Origin: Pseudorhodobacter antarcticus
GTDB lineage: Bacteria; Pseudomonadota; Alphaproteobacteria; Rhodobacterales; Rhodobacteraceae
Direction of reading: 5' to 3'
DNA: 64,000 bases
Assembly (NCBI GenBank): GCA_945862435.1
Contig: CAMAXX010000006.1
Location: 57,142-121,141, forward strand
Shown piece after piece: positions 55,898 to 64,000 of this stretch. Positions within the stretch are counted from its first letter, which is position 1; every line of letters starts with the position of its first letter. The notes under the pieces were generated by a model. The model did not search any database and had not been told where the DNA came from. It saw only the letters and a list, made by a program, of their open reading frames with translations. The translations under genes and the position numbers were made by a program.

Positions 55898-56779
55898 ATG
55901 GATCCTACAGATTTTCTAGGCGCGAATGCGGTTTATCTGATTCTGGCGATCTTTGTAATCGTTTCCATCAGCAAAGCGGTGCGGATCGTGCCGCAAAGCC
56001 AGAAATACGTGATCGAACGATTTGGCCGTCTGCGCGCGGTTTTGGGGCCAGGCATTAACTTTATCGTCCCCTATATCGATGGTGTCGCGCACCAGGTATC
56101 CATTCTGGAACGCCAGCTTCCCACCGCCCACCAAGACGCGATCACCACCGATAACGTCCTGGTAAAAGTGGAAAGTTCGGTGTTTTACCGCATCACCGAA
56201 CCCGAAAAAACTGTCTATCGCATCCGCGATGTTGATGCCGCCATTGCCACCACTGTAGCGGGCATTGTGCGCAGTGAAATCGGTAAGATGGAACTGGATC
56301 AGGTACAATCGAACCGCAACGAGTTGACCGCCAACATTCGCACCCATGTGCGCCAAATGGTCGAAGATTGGGGGATCGAGGTAACGAGGGCAGAGATTTT
56401 GGACGTGGCGCTAGACGATGCAACCCGCCACGCCATGCTGCAACAGTTGAACGCCGAAAGGGCACGCCGCGCGCAAGTGACTGAAGCCGAAGGGAAAAAA
56501 CGTTCGGTCGAGCTAAACGCCGATGCCGAACTATACGCAGCCGAACAATCTGCCAAAGCCCGCCGCGTGCTGGCTGATGCCGAGGCCTATGCAACCGGCG
56601 TTATCGCAGGCGCAATTGCCGAAAACGGGCTGGAAGCCGCGCAATACCAAGTAGCCCTAAAACAGGTCGAGGCGCTGACTTTGGTTGGCCAAGGAGCGGG
56701 CAAGCAAACAATTATCGTTCCTGCCCAAGCACTTGAAGCTTTTGGCGATGCCTTTAAAATGCTGAAAGGACGCGGATGA
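55898..56779 (+). CDS. SPFH/band 7 family protein (QmcA-like paraslipin)
   Basis: A 293-residue membrane-anchored SPFH protein. An N-terminal transmembrane helix (NAVYLILAIFVIVSISKAV) is followed by the band 7 domain (VPQSQKYVIERFGRLRAVLG, GINFIVPYIDGVAHQVSILE) and a long helical region (ERARRAQVTEAEGKKRSVEL). It assembles into membrane microdomain scaffolds. ATG 55898 is chosen over the open frame's 55790. It overlaps the NfeD-like gene by 4 bases, the typical SPFH-NfeD operon. Confidence 0.92.
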   Translation: MDPTDFLGANAVYLILAIFVIVSISKAVRIVPQSQKYVIERFGRLRAVLGPGINFIVPYIDGVAHQVSILERQLPTAHQDAITTDNVLVKVESSVFYRITEPEKTVYRIRDVDAAIATTVAGIVRSEIGKMELDQVQSNRNELTANIRTHVRQMVEDWGIEVTRAEILDVALDDATRHAMLQQLNAERARRAQVTEAEGKKRSVELNADAELYAAEQSAKARRVLADAEAYATGVIAGAIAENGLEAAQYQVALKQVEALTLVGQGAGKQTIIVPAQALEAFGDAFKMLKGRG

Positions 56780-57045
56780 TGTGGGCGGTTTGGTGGGTTT
56801 GGATGGTCGCAGGATTCGCGCTTGGCGTGCTAGAGGTCTTGGCACCTGGGTTTATTTTCCTAGGCTTCGCCATCGGCGCGGTTGCCACGGGTTTTCTGGT
56901 TGCAATCGGCGTCACGGGCAGCCTGCCGCTGCTGCTGCTGATTTTCGCTGTGCTGTCTTTTGTGGCGTGGGTGATCCTGAAACGCGCCTTTGGGCGCGCG
57001 GATGGGCAAGTGAAACTGTGGGATCGAGATGTGAACGATAATTAA
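56776..57045 (+). CDS. NfeD-like membrane protein
   Basis: An 89-residue partner of the SPFH protein with about three hydrophobic helices (MWAVWWVWMVAGFALGVLEV, FIFLGFAIGAVATGFLVAIG, LPLLLLIFAVLSFVAWVIL). The short form corresponds to E. coli YbbK-partner YbbJ/NfeD1b rather than the long NfeD1a with a protease domain; the usual C-terminal OB domain is not evident. It overlaps the SPFH gene by 4 bases and precedes the convergent uvrB. Confidence 0.87.
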   Translation: MMWAVWWVWMVAGFALGVLEVLAPGFIFLGFAIGAVATGFLVAIGVTGSLPLLLLIFAVLSFVAWVILKRAFGRADGQVKLWDRDVNDN

Positions 57046-57093
57046 AGCGAAGTATTCATTTTTGAATGGGTCGCCCGAACAGAAATGAATATT

Positions 57094-59274
57094 TCACCGT
57101 CGCCGCCGCGCTTTGCCGCCCCTTTGCCCTGCCCGCCCCGCAGTGCTGCGGCCTGCCATTGCGACAGCTTCCTCGACCGCGTCTTCAATCACCGATTGGC
57201 GGGCCAGCGGATCGTCTGCGATGGCAAGTTCGACCGCCTCTAGACGTTTCACCTCGTCCCGCAAGCGAGCTGCCTCTTCAAATTCCAAATTCTCGGCAGC
57301 TTTGCGCATTTTCACTCGCAACGCATCCAGATGCGCGGCCAAATTGCTGCCATACATCGGCTTGTCCAATTTGGCGGTAACCCGCGCCTGATCTGTATCG
57401 CCATTCCACATATTGTGCAGCACATCATCGACATTTTTGCGAATCGTTGTGGGGGTAATGCCGTGCAAGGTGTTGTAGGCGATTTGCTTATCCCGGCGGC
57501 GTGTTGTCTCGCCTATCGCGCGCTCCATGCTGCCTGTGATGCGGTCGGCATACATAATCACCCGCCCATCGGAATTGCGCGCTGCACGGCCTATAGTTTG
57601 GATCAGCGATGTTTCAGACCGAAGGAAGCCTTCTTTATCCGCGTCCAAAATCGCCACCAACCCGCATTCTGGAATATCCAAACCTTCGCGCAGAAGGTTG
57701 ATCCCCACCAGCACATCAAACGCCCCAAGACGCAGATCGCGCAGGATTTCGATCCGTTCAATCGTATCAATATCGCTGTGCATATAACGGATGCGGATGC
57801 CTTGTTCGTGGAAATACTCGGTCAGGTCTTCCGCCATCCGCTTGGTCAATGTGGTGACCAAAATGCGCAGGCCCACGGCGGCGACTCGGCGAATTTCGTC
57901 AAGCAGATCATCGACTTGCATTTCTACAGGGCGAATTTCGATTTGTGGATCGACAAGGCCCGTGGGGCGGATGACCTGTTCCGTAAACACACCGCCCGTT
58001 TGCTCCAACTCCCATTTGGCGGGCGTGGCGGACACAAACACAGTTTGGGTCCGCATCGCGTCCCATTCTTCAAATTTCAGCGGGCGGTTGTCCATGCAAG
58101 AAGGCAGGCGGAACCCGTGTTCTGCCAGCGTCATCTTGCGGCGGAAGTCGCCTTTATACATCGCGCCAATTTGCGGCACAGACACATGCGACTCGTCTGC
58201 AAAAACAATAGCATTATCAGGGATAAATTCAAACAAGGTGGGCGGCGGCTCGCCCGGCGCACGGCCTGTAAGATAGCGGGAGTAGTTTTCAATCCCGTTG
58301 CACACACCTGTCGCCTCTAACATCTCCAAATCGAAAGACGTGCGCTGTTCCAATCGCTGCGCTTCCAGCAGTTTACCTTGGGATACCATCAAATCCAGCG
58401 TCTGGCGCAGTTCCTTTTTGATGCCTTGAATGGCCTGCTGGATGGTCGGCCGAGGGGTGACATAGTGCGAATTGGCATAGACGCGAATTTGGTCAAAGCT
58501 GCCGGTTTTGGCCCCTGTCAAAGGATCAAATTCAGTAATCGACTCCAGTTCTTCTCCAAAGAAGGAAAACCGCCACGCCACATCTTCAAGGTGGGCGGGC
58601 CAAACCTCTAGGCTGTCACCGCGCACCCGAAAATTGCCACGCTGAAAGCCCATTTCATTGCGCTTATAGGCCTGCGCTACCAGTTCGGCTAGGACTTGGC
58701 GCTGGTCATAGGTTTGGCCAACAACCAAATCCTGCGTCATCGCCGAATAAGTTTCGACACTGCCGATGCCGTAAATGCACGATACCGACGCCACGATAAT
58801 CACATCATCGCGTTCTAGTAGCGCCCGCGTGGCCGAATGGCGCATGCGGTCGATCTGCTCGTTTATCTGAGATTCTTTTTCGATAAAGGTATCGGTACGG
58901 GCAACATAGGCTTCGGGTTGATAATAATCGTAGTAGGATACGAAATATTCCACCGCGTTGTCAGGAAAAAACCCCTTGAATTCAGCATATAGCTGGGCAG
59001 CAAGCGTTTTGTTTGGGGCCAGAATGATGGCGGGGCGCTGCGTTTCTTCAATCACGCGGGCCATGGTAAAGGTTTTGCCTGTGCCCGTGGCCCCCAGCAG
59101 CACTTGGTTCATCTCGCCGTGCAGCACGCCGCCCGACAATTCGGCAATAGCGGTGGGCTGGTCGCCGGCTGCCTGAAATTGGGTTTTCAGCACGAACCTT
59201 TTGCCGCCTTCCAGTTTGGGGCGGGTCAGCACGTCGGGGCGTTCGGATAACGCATTGGCGTTGTTGTGGGGCAC
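57094..59274 (-). CDS. uvrB: Excinuclease ABC subunit B
   Basis: Damage-verifying helicase of nucleotide excision repair. It has 726 residues. Walker A is [16 protein letters not shown], the damage-binding beta-hairpin [19 protein letters not shown] is intact, helicase motifs [15 protein letters not shown] and [20 protein letters not shown] follow, and the C-terminal UVR domain has [21 protein letters not shown] LexA-like box lies 25 bases upstream of the start, suggesting SOS control. The C-terminal tail is Arg/Gly rich ([14 protein letters not shown]). Confidence 0.97.
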   Translation of the reverse strand: MPHNNANALSERPDVLTRPKLEGGKRFVLKTQFQAAGDQPTAIAELSGGVLHGEMNQVLLGATGTGKTFTMARVIEETQRPAIILAPNKTLAAQLYAEFKGFFPDNAVEYFVSYYDYYQPEAYVARTDTFIEKESQINEQIDRMRHSATRALLERDDVIIVASVSCIYGIGSVETYSAMTQDLVVGQTYDQRQVLAELVAQAYKRNEMGFQRGNFRVRGDSLEVWPAHLEDVAWRFSFFGEELESITEFDPLTGAKTGSFDQIRVYANSHYVTPRPTIQQAIQGIKKELRQTLDLMVSQGKLLEAQRLEQRTSFDLEMLEATGVCNGIENYSRYLTGRAPGEPPPTLFEFIPDNAIVFADESHVSVPQIGAMYKGDFRRKMTLAEHGFRLPSCMDNRPLKFEEWDAMRTQTVFVSATPAKWELEQTGGVFTEQVIRPTGLVDPQIEIRPVEMQVDDLLDEIRRVAAVGLRILVTTLTKRMAEDLTEYFHEQGIRIRYMHSDIDTIERIEILRDLRLGAFDVLVGINLLREGLDIPECGLVAILDADKEGFLRSETSLIQTIGRAARNSDGRVIMYADRITGSMERAIGETTRRRDKQIAYNTLHGITPTTIRKNVDDVLHNMWNGDTDQARVTAKLDKPMYGSNLAAHLDALRVKMRKAAENLEFEEAARLRDEVKRLEAVELAIADDPLARQSVIEDAVEEAVAMAGRSTAGRAGQRGGKARRRR

Positions 59275-59298
59275 GATGATTCCCTTCGGTGGTAATCT

Positions 59299-59313
59299 AT
59301 TCTGTTTTTGTTC
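59299..59313. promoter_or_regulatory. LexA-like box upstream of uvrB
   Basis: ATTC-N7-GTTC (59299-59313) differs from the alphaproteobacterial LexA consensus GTTC-N7-GTTC at one base. It lies 25 bases upstream of the uvrB start codon. Confidence 0.5.
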
Positions 59314-59466
59314 ACGGGGAAGGGGTGATTAACGCGGATTTAATGCTTCCTGAAAAAGACTAAAGAAAAGCTGTGCAATTTTAGCGAATATTTGAATGGC
59401 TTTGTGATCTTTTTGGTTGCGTGCTGACGGGTCGTGGGGCAGATTGAGGGGGCAAGCAGTAGAACC

Positions 59467-59524
59467 GCTGTCGGCCTACCGCACCACCCACCCCACCCAC
59501 ACCCCCCCGTGGTGGGTCGACAGC
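59467..59524. other. Long hairpin with C-rich loop and G-quadruplex motif
   Basis: GCTGTCG (59467-59473) pairs with CGACAGC (59518-59524) and an inner arm ACCgCACCAC pairs with GTGGTGGGT (59509-59517, one bulge). The loop is almost only C and A (59488-59508). On the minus strand four G tracts (59502-59508, 59496-59498, 59491-59494, 59487-59489) fit the G3+N1-7 quadruplex pattern. Confidence 0.6.
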
Positions 59525-59643
59525 ACCTTAACCGTTTTGCCACATCTGCGCCGCACAAATGGCTTCCTAAACCGTCATCGAAAGTGGCCTTGCAATTTCT
59601 GATATTTTTTCCAATAAAGCCCTTACAGAAAAAGGGGAAAATC

Positions 59644-59955
59644 ATGCGCGCGCGTATTTATCAGCCTGCAAAAACCGCAATGCAATCGGGAACGGCCAAG
59701 GCCAAAGGCTGGGTGCTGGAATTTGCACCTGCCTCTGCGCGCGAGGTAGACCCTTTGATGCAGTGGACGTCCAGCGCCGATACGCAAGCGCAGGTGAAGC
59801 TGCGCTTTGACAGCAAAGAGGCAGCTTTGGCCTATGCCGCAGCCAAGGGCGTCGAGGTGGATGTGACCGATCCAAAGCCGCGCAAGCCAGTCATTCGCGC
59901 TGGCGGCTATGGCGAGAATTTTGCCACAGCGCGGCGCGGGGCATGGACGCATTAA
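59644..59955 (+). CDS. NADH:ubiquinone oxidoreductase NDUFS4-like subunit
   Basis: A 103-residue protein of the NDUFS4 (ETC complex I 18 kDa) family, an accessory subunit found in alphaproteobacterial and mitochondrial complex I. It reads MRARIYQPAKTAMQSGTAKA, then W-x-LEFAPASAREVDPLMQW, SSADTQAQVKLRFDSKEAAL and YAAAKGVEVDV. The ATG follows AAAAAGGGGAAAATC. The other complex I genes are not in the window. The following acetyltransferase gene starts one base after its stop. Confidence 0.9.
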   Translation: MRARIYQPAKTAMQSGTAKAKGWVLEFAPASAREVDPLMQWTSSADTQAQVKLRFDSKEAALAYAAAKGVEVDVTDPKPRKPVIRAGGYGENFATARRGAWTH

Positions 59956-59956
59956 C

Positions 59957-60415
59957 GTGCTGATCGGCCGCGAAAGCCCGCTGGGCGCAGATCTGGCCCT
60001 GCTGATGGCGCGCCACACCGCCGATATGCACGCCGATACGCCGCCCGAAAGCATTCATATGATGGATGCCGGCCAGTTGGACGTGCCTTCGGTGCATTTT
60101 TTTGTGGGGCGGATTGACGGTCAGCCTGTCGCGATGGGCGCTATCAAGCAAATCGATGCAGCACATGGCGAAGTGAAATCCATGCATGTGCTGATACAAC
60201 ATCGCGGCAATGGTCTGTCCAAGGCGATGCTCAATCATCTGATCGATGCTGCCCGTGCATCAGGCTTTGCGCGTCTTTCGCTGGAGACGGGCACGCAAGC
60301 GATGTTTACCCCCGCGCGGCAGCTTTATGAAAAGGCAGGCTTTACGGAATGCCCACCGTTTGAAGGATATGCGCTGGATCCCAATTCATATTACATGACA
60401 CTGCCGCTTGCCTAA
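59957..60415 (+). CDS. GNAT family N-acetyltransferase
   Basis: A 152-residue acetyltransferase. The acetyl-CoA site is VLIQHRGNGLSKAMLNHLID (the Q/R-x-x-G-x-G/A motif), followed by SLETGTQAMFTPARQLYEKA and GFTECPPFEGY, like the PhnO/YjaB-type members. The GTG start at 59957 is one base after the NDUFS4-like stop; an in-frame ATG at 59909 would overlap that gene. The substrate is unknown. A tRNA gene follows 29 bases downstream. Confidence 0.85.
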   Translation: MLIGRESPLGADLALLMARHTADMHADTPPESIHMMDAGQLDVPSVHFFVGRIDGQPVAMGAIKQIDAAHGEVKSMHVLIQHRGNGLSKAMLNHLIDAARASGFARLSLETGTQAMFTPARQLYEKAGFTECPPFEGYALDPNSYYMTLPLA

Positions 60416-60444
60416 GCAGGCGGTTTACCGCAAAACGCAATTAC

Positions 60445-60521
60445 GGCCCCGTAGCTCAACTGGATAGAGCACGGACCTTCTAAGTCTGGGGTTGGGGGTT
60501 CGATTCCTCCCGGGGTCGCCA
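60445..60521 (+). tRNA. tRNA-Arg (anticodon UCU)
   Basis: A complete cloverleaf: acceptor GGCCCCG/CGGGGTC, D-arm GCTC..GAGC, anticodon arm GGACCTTCTAAGTCT with anticodon TCT, variable loop, and T-arm GGGGGTTCGATTCCTCC with TTCGAT. Discriminator G and an encoded CCA (60519-60521) are present. It would read AGA and, by wobble, AGG. Confidence 0.97.
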
Positions 60522-60542
60522 AATATAAGTCCATTTTGACAA

Positions 60543-60561
60543 AGCCGCCGCTTTATGCGGC
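60543..60561 (-). terminator. Weak hairpin at the chemoreceptor stop
   Basis: GCCGC (60547-60551) and GCGGC (60557-60561) pair around a loop that contains the chemoreceptor stop codon; the T run after it on the minus strand is short (TTTG). It may serve as a terminator. Confidence 0.35.
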
Positions 60562-62298
60562 AGAATCCATTTGCACTTGCTCGGTGACGACTGTTGCAGT
60601 TTCAATGTCAAATCGAGCGACACTTTGTTTCAATACGCCCACTTCTTTAGCCAGTTGAGCAGCAAAATCGCCTGCCTCTAGAACCATTGCAGCGTTGTAT
60701 TGTGTGACCTGATCTAACTGGCGCATACCAATATTGATTTCCGTCAAGCCCGAGGCCTGCATAGCCGCACCTTCTGTGATGGCACTCATTGAAGAAGCAA
60801 TTGCTTGAACGCGCGCTACGATCGCCGTTAAGGCCGCACCTGCCAAGGCGACGTGCTCAACCCCTTTGGCCACCTGATTAGAACTAGAGTTGATGAGGGT
60901 TTTTATCTCCCGCGCAGCCTCGGACGATCTATGTGCCAAGCTGCCTACTTCAGACGCAACTACAGCAAAACCTCGGCCCGAATCGCCTGCGCGCGCGGCC
61001 TCTACCCCCGCGTTTAGGGAAAGTAGGTTCGTTTGAAAGGCGATATCGTCAATGACACCGATAATAGCAGAAATCTGTTTTGAAAAAGCTTCGATCTCTT
61101 TCATCGCGGCAACCGAATCTGCCACAACGTCATTGGTTTGTACCGCTTCTGTTTCGGCTTGTTGGACGATACCATCGATCTGCTTGGTTGATTGTGCGGC
61201 TTTCTTGACGTGACTGGTCATTTCATCCAGTGCTGCTGCGGTTTGCTCTAGGGTTGCTGCCTGATTTTCGGTGCGATTGGCCAAATTGTCGGACTGTTCG
61301 CGAATGGATTGCGCAACTGTGTCGATCTGATTGCCTGCTTGCACGACCGCACTCATCACTTTTGTCAGATGTTCAGTGGCAGCATTAAAGTTGTCCTTTA
61401 AGGTAAGGTAATCATCGGGAAATTCTTGCAAAAGCCTGTAGCTCAGTTTTCCTTGGGCAAGTTGTTGGAGCCCATCAGAAAGCCATTTCACAACAAGGCC
61501 TTGAACCTGTGCGCTTGCCTGTTTTTCCAGCTCGGCTTGGCGCGCCAAGGACAGATGATCGCGCAGCTTATCCAAAGCTTTGGCCAGCGATCCTATTTCA
61601 TCACTTCGGCTGGCAAGTAGGTTTGCTGTATCATAATCACCGCCAGCCACGATGGCCATTGCTGTTTCCATTTGTTTTACTGGTCTTTTTAGGGATTTCG
61701 TTAAGAAAAAGGCCGATGCGGCAAAGAGGATCAGAAAGGCAAACAGCGCTATAGATGACGCGCGCAACTGCTGTTTCTGAATATATTCTTGCGCAGTTTG
61801 GGCTGACCATTCCAAAGCCAGCACCCCGACAACCTGCGCGCTGTCAGCCGAAAGAACGGGTGCTGCAACCAGCATCCCCGATGCCGCCACGCTAAGGGTT
61901 CGTTCTTCCAAAGCTCTTTTCGCAAGGCTTTTCAAACTGTCGGCATTTTCAGGGCTAATTGCGCCCACGCTGGCGACCTCTTGCAAAGTTGGATCAAGGG
62001 CCAAGCCGCCCAAGAATCGCCCACCTGAACGGGTCTTCAGTTTTTCAAGGGCGGTTTGGATAATGTCGGTTTTGCGGAATTTGAGTGCCCCCGCAATTTG
62101 CACCGAAGCGCCTAAACTGGCATCGGCGGCAAGTAAGGCAATGCCTGACTCGACCTCTTGGAACAGCATTTTTTGTGCATTCCATGTTATCAGCGCTGAC
62201 GTAAGTGCGGTGACCAGTGCCACCATCATAAGGACTTTTCCAAACAAAGAAATATTCCCAAGAAGGGAACCACTGGCCACCCAATTCATTTTCAACAA
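60553..62298 (-). CDS. Methyl-accepting chemotaxis protein
   Basis: A 581-residue membrane chemoreceptor. One transmembrane helix lies at about residues 20-40 ([18 protein letters not shown]), a ~140-residue periplasmic sensing region follows, and a second helix ([20 protein letters not shown]) leads into a HAMP domain and a long coiled coil. The signalling tip is intact: [20 protein letters not shown] and [20 protein letters not shown]. No C-terminal pentapeptide for CheR is seen. It shares a strand and a 12-base gap with a secreted sensor-domain gene upstream. No flagellar or che genes are in the window. Confidence 0.93.
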   Translation of the reverse strand: MLKMNWVASGSLLGNISLFGKVLMMVALVTALTSALITWNAQKMLFQEVESGIALLAADASLGASVQIAGALKFRKTDIIQTALEKLKTRSGGRFLGGLALDPTLQEVASVGAISPENADSLKSLAKRALEERTLSVAASGMLVAAPVLSADSAQVVGVLALEWSAQTAQEYIQKQQLRASSIALFAFLILFAASAFFLTKSLKRPVKQMETAMAIVAGGDYDTANLLASRSDEIGSLAKALDKLRDHLSLARQAELEKQASAQVQGLVVKWLSDGLQQLAQGKLSYRLLQEFPDDYLTLKDNFNAATEHLTKVMSAVVQAGNQIDTVAQSIREQSDNLANRTENQAATLEQTAAALDEMTSHVKKAAQSTKQIDGIVQQAETEAVQTNDVVADSVAAMKEIEAFSKQISAIIGVIDDIAFQTNLLSLNAGVEAARAGDSGRGFAVVASEVGSLAHRSSEAAREIKTLINSSSNQVAKGVEHVALAGAALTAIVARVQAIASSMSAITEGAAMQASGLTEINIGMRQLDQVTQYNAAMVLEAGDFAAQLAKEVGVLKQSVARFDIETATVVTEQVQMDSAA

Positions 62299-62310
62299 TC
62301 CCCAGATTAA

Positions 62311-62880
62311 TTATAAAGTGTCCGCGTTCACGGCGACTGTTAGGGTGCCCACGGCGGTGTTGCTTACAGGGTCGATCAAAGGCACGGAAATCTGTGCCTG
62401 ATAGGCCTGCGTGCTTTCGTCCAACTCAACCTCGCCATAAAAAACCGCATCGGGGCCGTTTGAGAAAACTTTGGTAAACTTGTCTTCGTCGCCTTGCCAC
62501 ATGTCCGAGGTCGGCTCTGCAGCGGCCACATTCAGGCCCAGCGAGTCGGTGATGAAAGCCTCGACAATTTTGCCGCCAGACGCCTCTATCTGCGCACGCA
62601 GAAAATCGGCAGCAGGGTTCGTAAGGATGGGCGTGATGGTGGGCGAAGCGGCAGTGCCCACCTCTGCACGCCACGCTGCATCCATTGCGTCAATCGTGGC
62701 CTGATCCATTCCTGCGCGGTCTGTATTGGCCTTTGTGGCGGCAGCGATCAGTTCTGGTGCGCTGAGCATGGCGCTGATGTCCGTCTCGTAAAAGCTGGTC
62801 AAGGCAGCGGTATAGTCTTGGGCAAGGGCGGGGTTGGTAAACAATGCAAATGGCAGTGCCACCAGTGGTGAATACTTCAT
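62311..62880 (-). CDS. Secreted PDC/Cache-like sensor-domain protein
   Basis: A 189-residue exported protein (signal peptide MKYSPLVALPFALFTNPALA). The rest resembles a single PDC/Cache-type sensor domain: an N-terminal helix (SAPELIAAATKANTDRAGMD), then IVEAFITDSLGLNVAAAEPT, DMWQGDEDKFTKVFSNGPDA and a closing VPLIDPVSNTAVGTLTVAV. No transmembrane or output domain is present. Its stop is 12 bases before the chemoreceptor start on the same strand, so the two are probably co-expressed and may form a two-protein receptor. Confidence 0.85.
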   Translation of the reverse strand: MKYSPLVALPFALFTNPALAQDYTAALTSFYETDISAMLSAPELIAAATKANTDRAGMDQATIDAMDAAWRAEVGTAASPTITPILTNPAADFLRAQIEASGGKIVEAFITDSLGLNVAAAEPTSDMWQGDEDKFTKVFSNGPDAVFYGEVELDESTQAYQAQISVPLIDPVSNTAVGTLTVAVNADTL

Positions 62881-63099
62881 TGAAACCTCCAGAAAATGCC
62901 GCCCCGATGGCAGCACTACCGCTTGGGTATATCGAAGTTCCAAATATTTCTTTAATATAGACCAATTCTACTGTTTTTCACCCCTAAGCTGTATAAATCT
63001 GGCGCATCCTCGCCGAGGCGTGCGATATCTTCGGCTTTGCATTGCGCGGCGATGCTTTGGACGCTATCTAAGTATCAACACAGTATACAGGAAAACAGC

Positions 63100-63753
63100 A
63101 TGCGATTTACGTTGTGGGCAGGTCTGACGGCAGCGGCTTTGTTTCTGGCGGGGTGCCAAACCAACGATCTAAAAGAACAGCCTGTGCCATTGGGCACGTT
63201 CCAGCTTGGCGTGAATGTGGCGATCACCGATAATATGCAGGTTCCTGGCATTTCGCGGGATGTGACGCCAAAGCAGATGGAAACGGCGATCACCAAGGCC
63301 GTGGCAGAGCGGTTTGATTACCCGCGCTACGAAGGTGATCGGCTGCTGAATTTCGGTGTTTTCGTAGATGGCTATTTGCTGGCCCCGCCTGGCATCCCGC
63401 TTGTGATGAGCCCTGCTTCGGTAATGATGGTGACTGTTAACGTGTTTGACGATGCCACGGGCAAAAAGCTAAACGAGGGCGGAACACGGCTGACGATTGT
63501 TGAAAAAGGATCGCCCGAAACGCTTATCGGGTCGGGCCTGACGCAGACCAAAGAAAAGCAGCTAGAGATCCTGGCCTACAATGTGGCCAAGCGGATCGAA
63601 GGCTATCTGCTGGAAAATCCAGGCTGGCTGGGTATGACCGAGGCCGAGGCGCAGGCTGCGCTGGCCCAATCGAAGGGCTCCGCAAAGCGGAACGCAGCGC
63701 CAGCCCCGCTTGCAGCGGCGGACGCAACAATTCCCGCCCCCGCAGCCAAATAA
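63100..63753 (+). CDS. Predicted lipoprotein (DUF6778-like)
   Basis: A 217-residue lipoprotein: MRFTLWAGLTAAALFLAGCQ has a lipobox with lipidated cysteine 19. The mature part contains VNVAITDNMQVPGISRDVTP, NFGVFVDGYLLAPPGIPLVM and VNVFDDATGKKLNEGGTRL. The C-terminal ~40 residues are Ala/Pro-rich (KGSAKRNAAPAPLAAADATI), possibly a wall-spanning or linker region. It resembles the Rhodobacterales DUF6778 family from memory. ATG 63100 follows CAGGAAAACAGC. It precedes tuf. Confidence 0.75.
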   Translation: MRFTLWAGLTAAALFLAGCQTNDLKEQPVPLGTFQLGVNVAITDNMQVPGISRDVTPKQMETAITKAVAERFDYPRYEGDRLLNFGVFVDGYLLAPPGIPLVMSPASVMMVTVNVFDDATGKKLNEGGTRLTIVEKGSPETLIGSGLTQTKEKQLEILAYNVAKRIEGYLLENPGWLGMTEAEAQAALAQSKGSAKRNAAPAPLAAADATIPAPAAK

Positions 63754-63787
63754 GAGCGCATTGCCGCCCTTGATTTCCCCTGATGCC

Positions 63788-63831
63788 CGCGATACATCGC
63801 GCGGCGTGTAGATTTGGGCCAACTTTGGCCC
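63788..63831. promoter_or_regulatory. Inverted repeats upstream of tuf
   Basis: CGCGATACATCGCG (63788-63801) is a 6-bp inverted repeat with a 2-base spacer, and GGGCCAACTTTGGCCC (63816-63831) forms a 6-bp stem with a 4-base loop, 20 bases before the tuf ATG. Neither has a T run, so a leader structure is likelier than a terminator. Confidence 0.4.
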
Positions 63832-63851
63832 CTGAACCAAAGGCGCATAAG

Positions 63852-64000
63852 ATGGCAAAGGCAAAGTTTGAACGTAACAAACCGCACGTCAACATCGGCA
63901 CGATTGGTCACGTTGACCACGGCAAGACGACGCTGACGGCGGCTATCACCAAGTATTTCGGCGAATTCCGCGCCTATGACCAGATTGACGGTGCGCCAGA
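63852..64000 (+). CDS. tuf: Elongation factor Tu, N-terminal part
   Basis: Delivers aminoacyl-tRNA to the ribosome as a GTPase. The window holds the first 49 codons, starting [20 protein letters not shown], with the P-loop [14 protein letters not shown]. Homology across the visible part is very high. The gene continues beyond base 64000. Confidence 0.96.
   Translation, partial: MAKAKFERNKPHVNIGTIGHVDHGKTTLTAAITKYFGEFRAYDQIDGAP

Larger units (their letters stand above)
59275..59643. other. Non-coding stretch between uvrB and the NDUFS4-like gene
   Basis: About 370 bases between divergent genes. It holds a LexA-like box (59299-59313), an AT-rich stretch (59340-59420), a long hairpin with C-rich loop (59467-59524) whose minus strand has a G-quadruplex motif, and the ribosome site AAAAAGGGGAAAATC before 59644. 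A 173-codon open frame covering the region reads mostly non-protein-like before the NDUFS4-like start. Confidence 0.6.

Noticed and set aside
57331..58320. A 329-codon open frame antisense to uvrB
   Set aside because: It overlaps fully with uvrB, which carries all helicase motifs; the antisense translation is rich in His, Arg and Cys with no domain pattern.
59957..60415. ATG start at 59909 for the acetyltransferase
   Set aside because: It would overlap the NDUFS4-like gene by 47 bases; the GTG one base after that stop is more consistent with coupled translation.
1..64000. Prophage, insertion sequence, defence island or toxin-antitoxin system
   Set aside because: No transposase, integrase, capsid, restriction, Cas or toxin-like protein was recognised, and no long terminal repeats were seen; the gene content is core metabolism and RNA/DNA maintenance.

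Overview
The window looks like ordinary chromosome from a marine-type member of the Rhodobacterales (Roseobacter/Rhodobacter group, Alphaproteobacteria). The evidence is the many small families typical of that order (DUF2794, DUF3035, DUF3576, DUF1674, IalB-like, Hint-domain and RTX proteins), a CenR-type response regulator, CcsR/cuckoo-like small RNAs, and the 8-vinyl reductase BciA of bacteriochlorophyll synthesis. The genes are dense and overlap by 1 to 14 bases. I see no phage, insertion sequence, CRISPR array or defence island. This assignment rests on reading protein sequences, not on any search.

Layout. 1-5.1 kb: end of rlmN, an IalB-like secreted protein, a Rhizobium etli-type asparaginase, DUF2794, an NlpC/P60 hydrolase and an M17 aminopeptidase. 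5.2-7.3 kb: a compact inorganic-carbon set (beta-carbonic anhydrase, SbtA-like bicarbonate permease, SbtB-like PII protein) behind a 14-bp palindrome. 7.3-10.7 kb: small proteins, a glutamine-synthetase homologue and a Hint-domain protein. 10.9-18.4 kb, plus strand: dapE, an acetyltransferase, RNase R, a lytic transglycosylase and hrpB. 18.4-27.2 kb, mostly minus strand: the conserved rbfA-truB-rpsO-pnp block, interrupted by a DUF1643 gene, an RTX protein and bciA, then two polysaccharide genes. 27.3-33.2 kb: dapB, an SdhAF4-like protein, an rsmB-type methyltransferase, and mutL-rmuC.

33.2-43.5 kb, minus strand: a heparinase II/III-like protein, purH, lspA, DUF3035 and an active/inactive pair of M16 peptidases, plus two saccharopine dehydrogenases for lysine catabolism and xthA. 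43.5-43.9 kb has no protein gene but carries two tandem terminator-ended small RNAs with a CCUCCUCCC-type motif, just downstream of cenR. 44.7-53.6 kb: ribA, an L,D-transpeptidase, a YggS protein, a porin, DUF3576, leuS-lptE-holA and small secreted proteins. 53.6-59.3 kb: a LysR regulator divergent from the urate hydroxylase puuD, an SPFH/NfeD pair, and uvrB with a LexA-like box. 59.6-64 kb: an NDUFS4-like complex I subunit, an acetyltransferase, tRNA-Arg(UCU), a chemoreceptor beside a secreted sensor-domain protein, a lipoprotein and the start of tuf.

The most notable items are the tandem anti-Shine-Dalgarno-like small RNAs; the carbonic anhydrase-SbtA-SbtB set in an apparent (photo)heterotroph; bciA between rpsO and pnp; a C-rich-loop hairpin with a G-quadruplex motif on its other strand; and a recurring pattern of short perfect tandem duplications at translation starts and gene boundaries. 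One of these creates a six-codon leader cistron overlapping the rsmB start codon.
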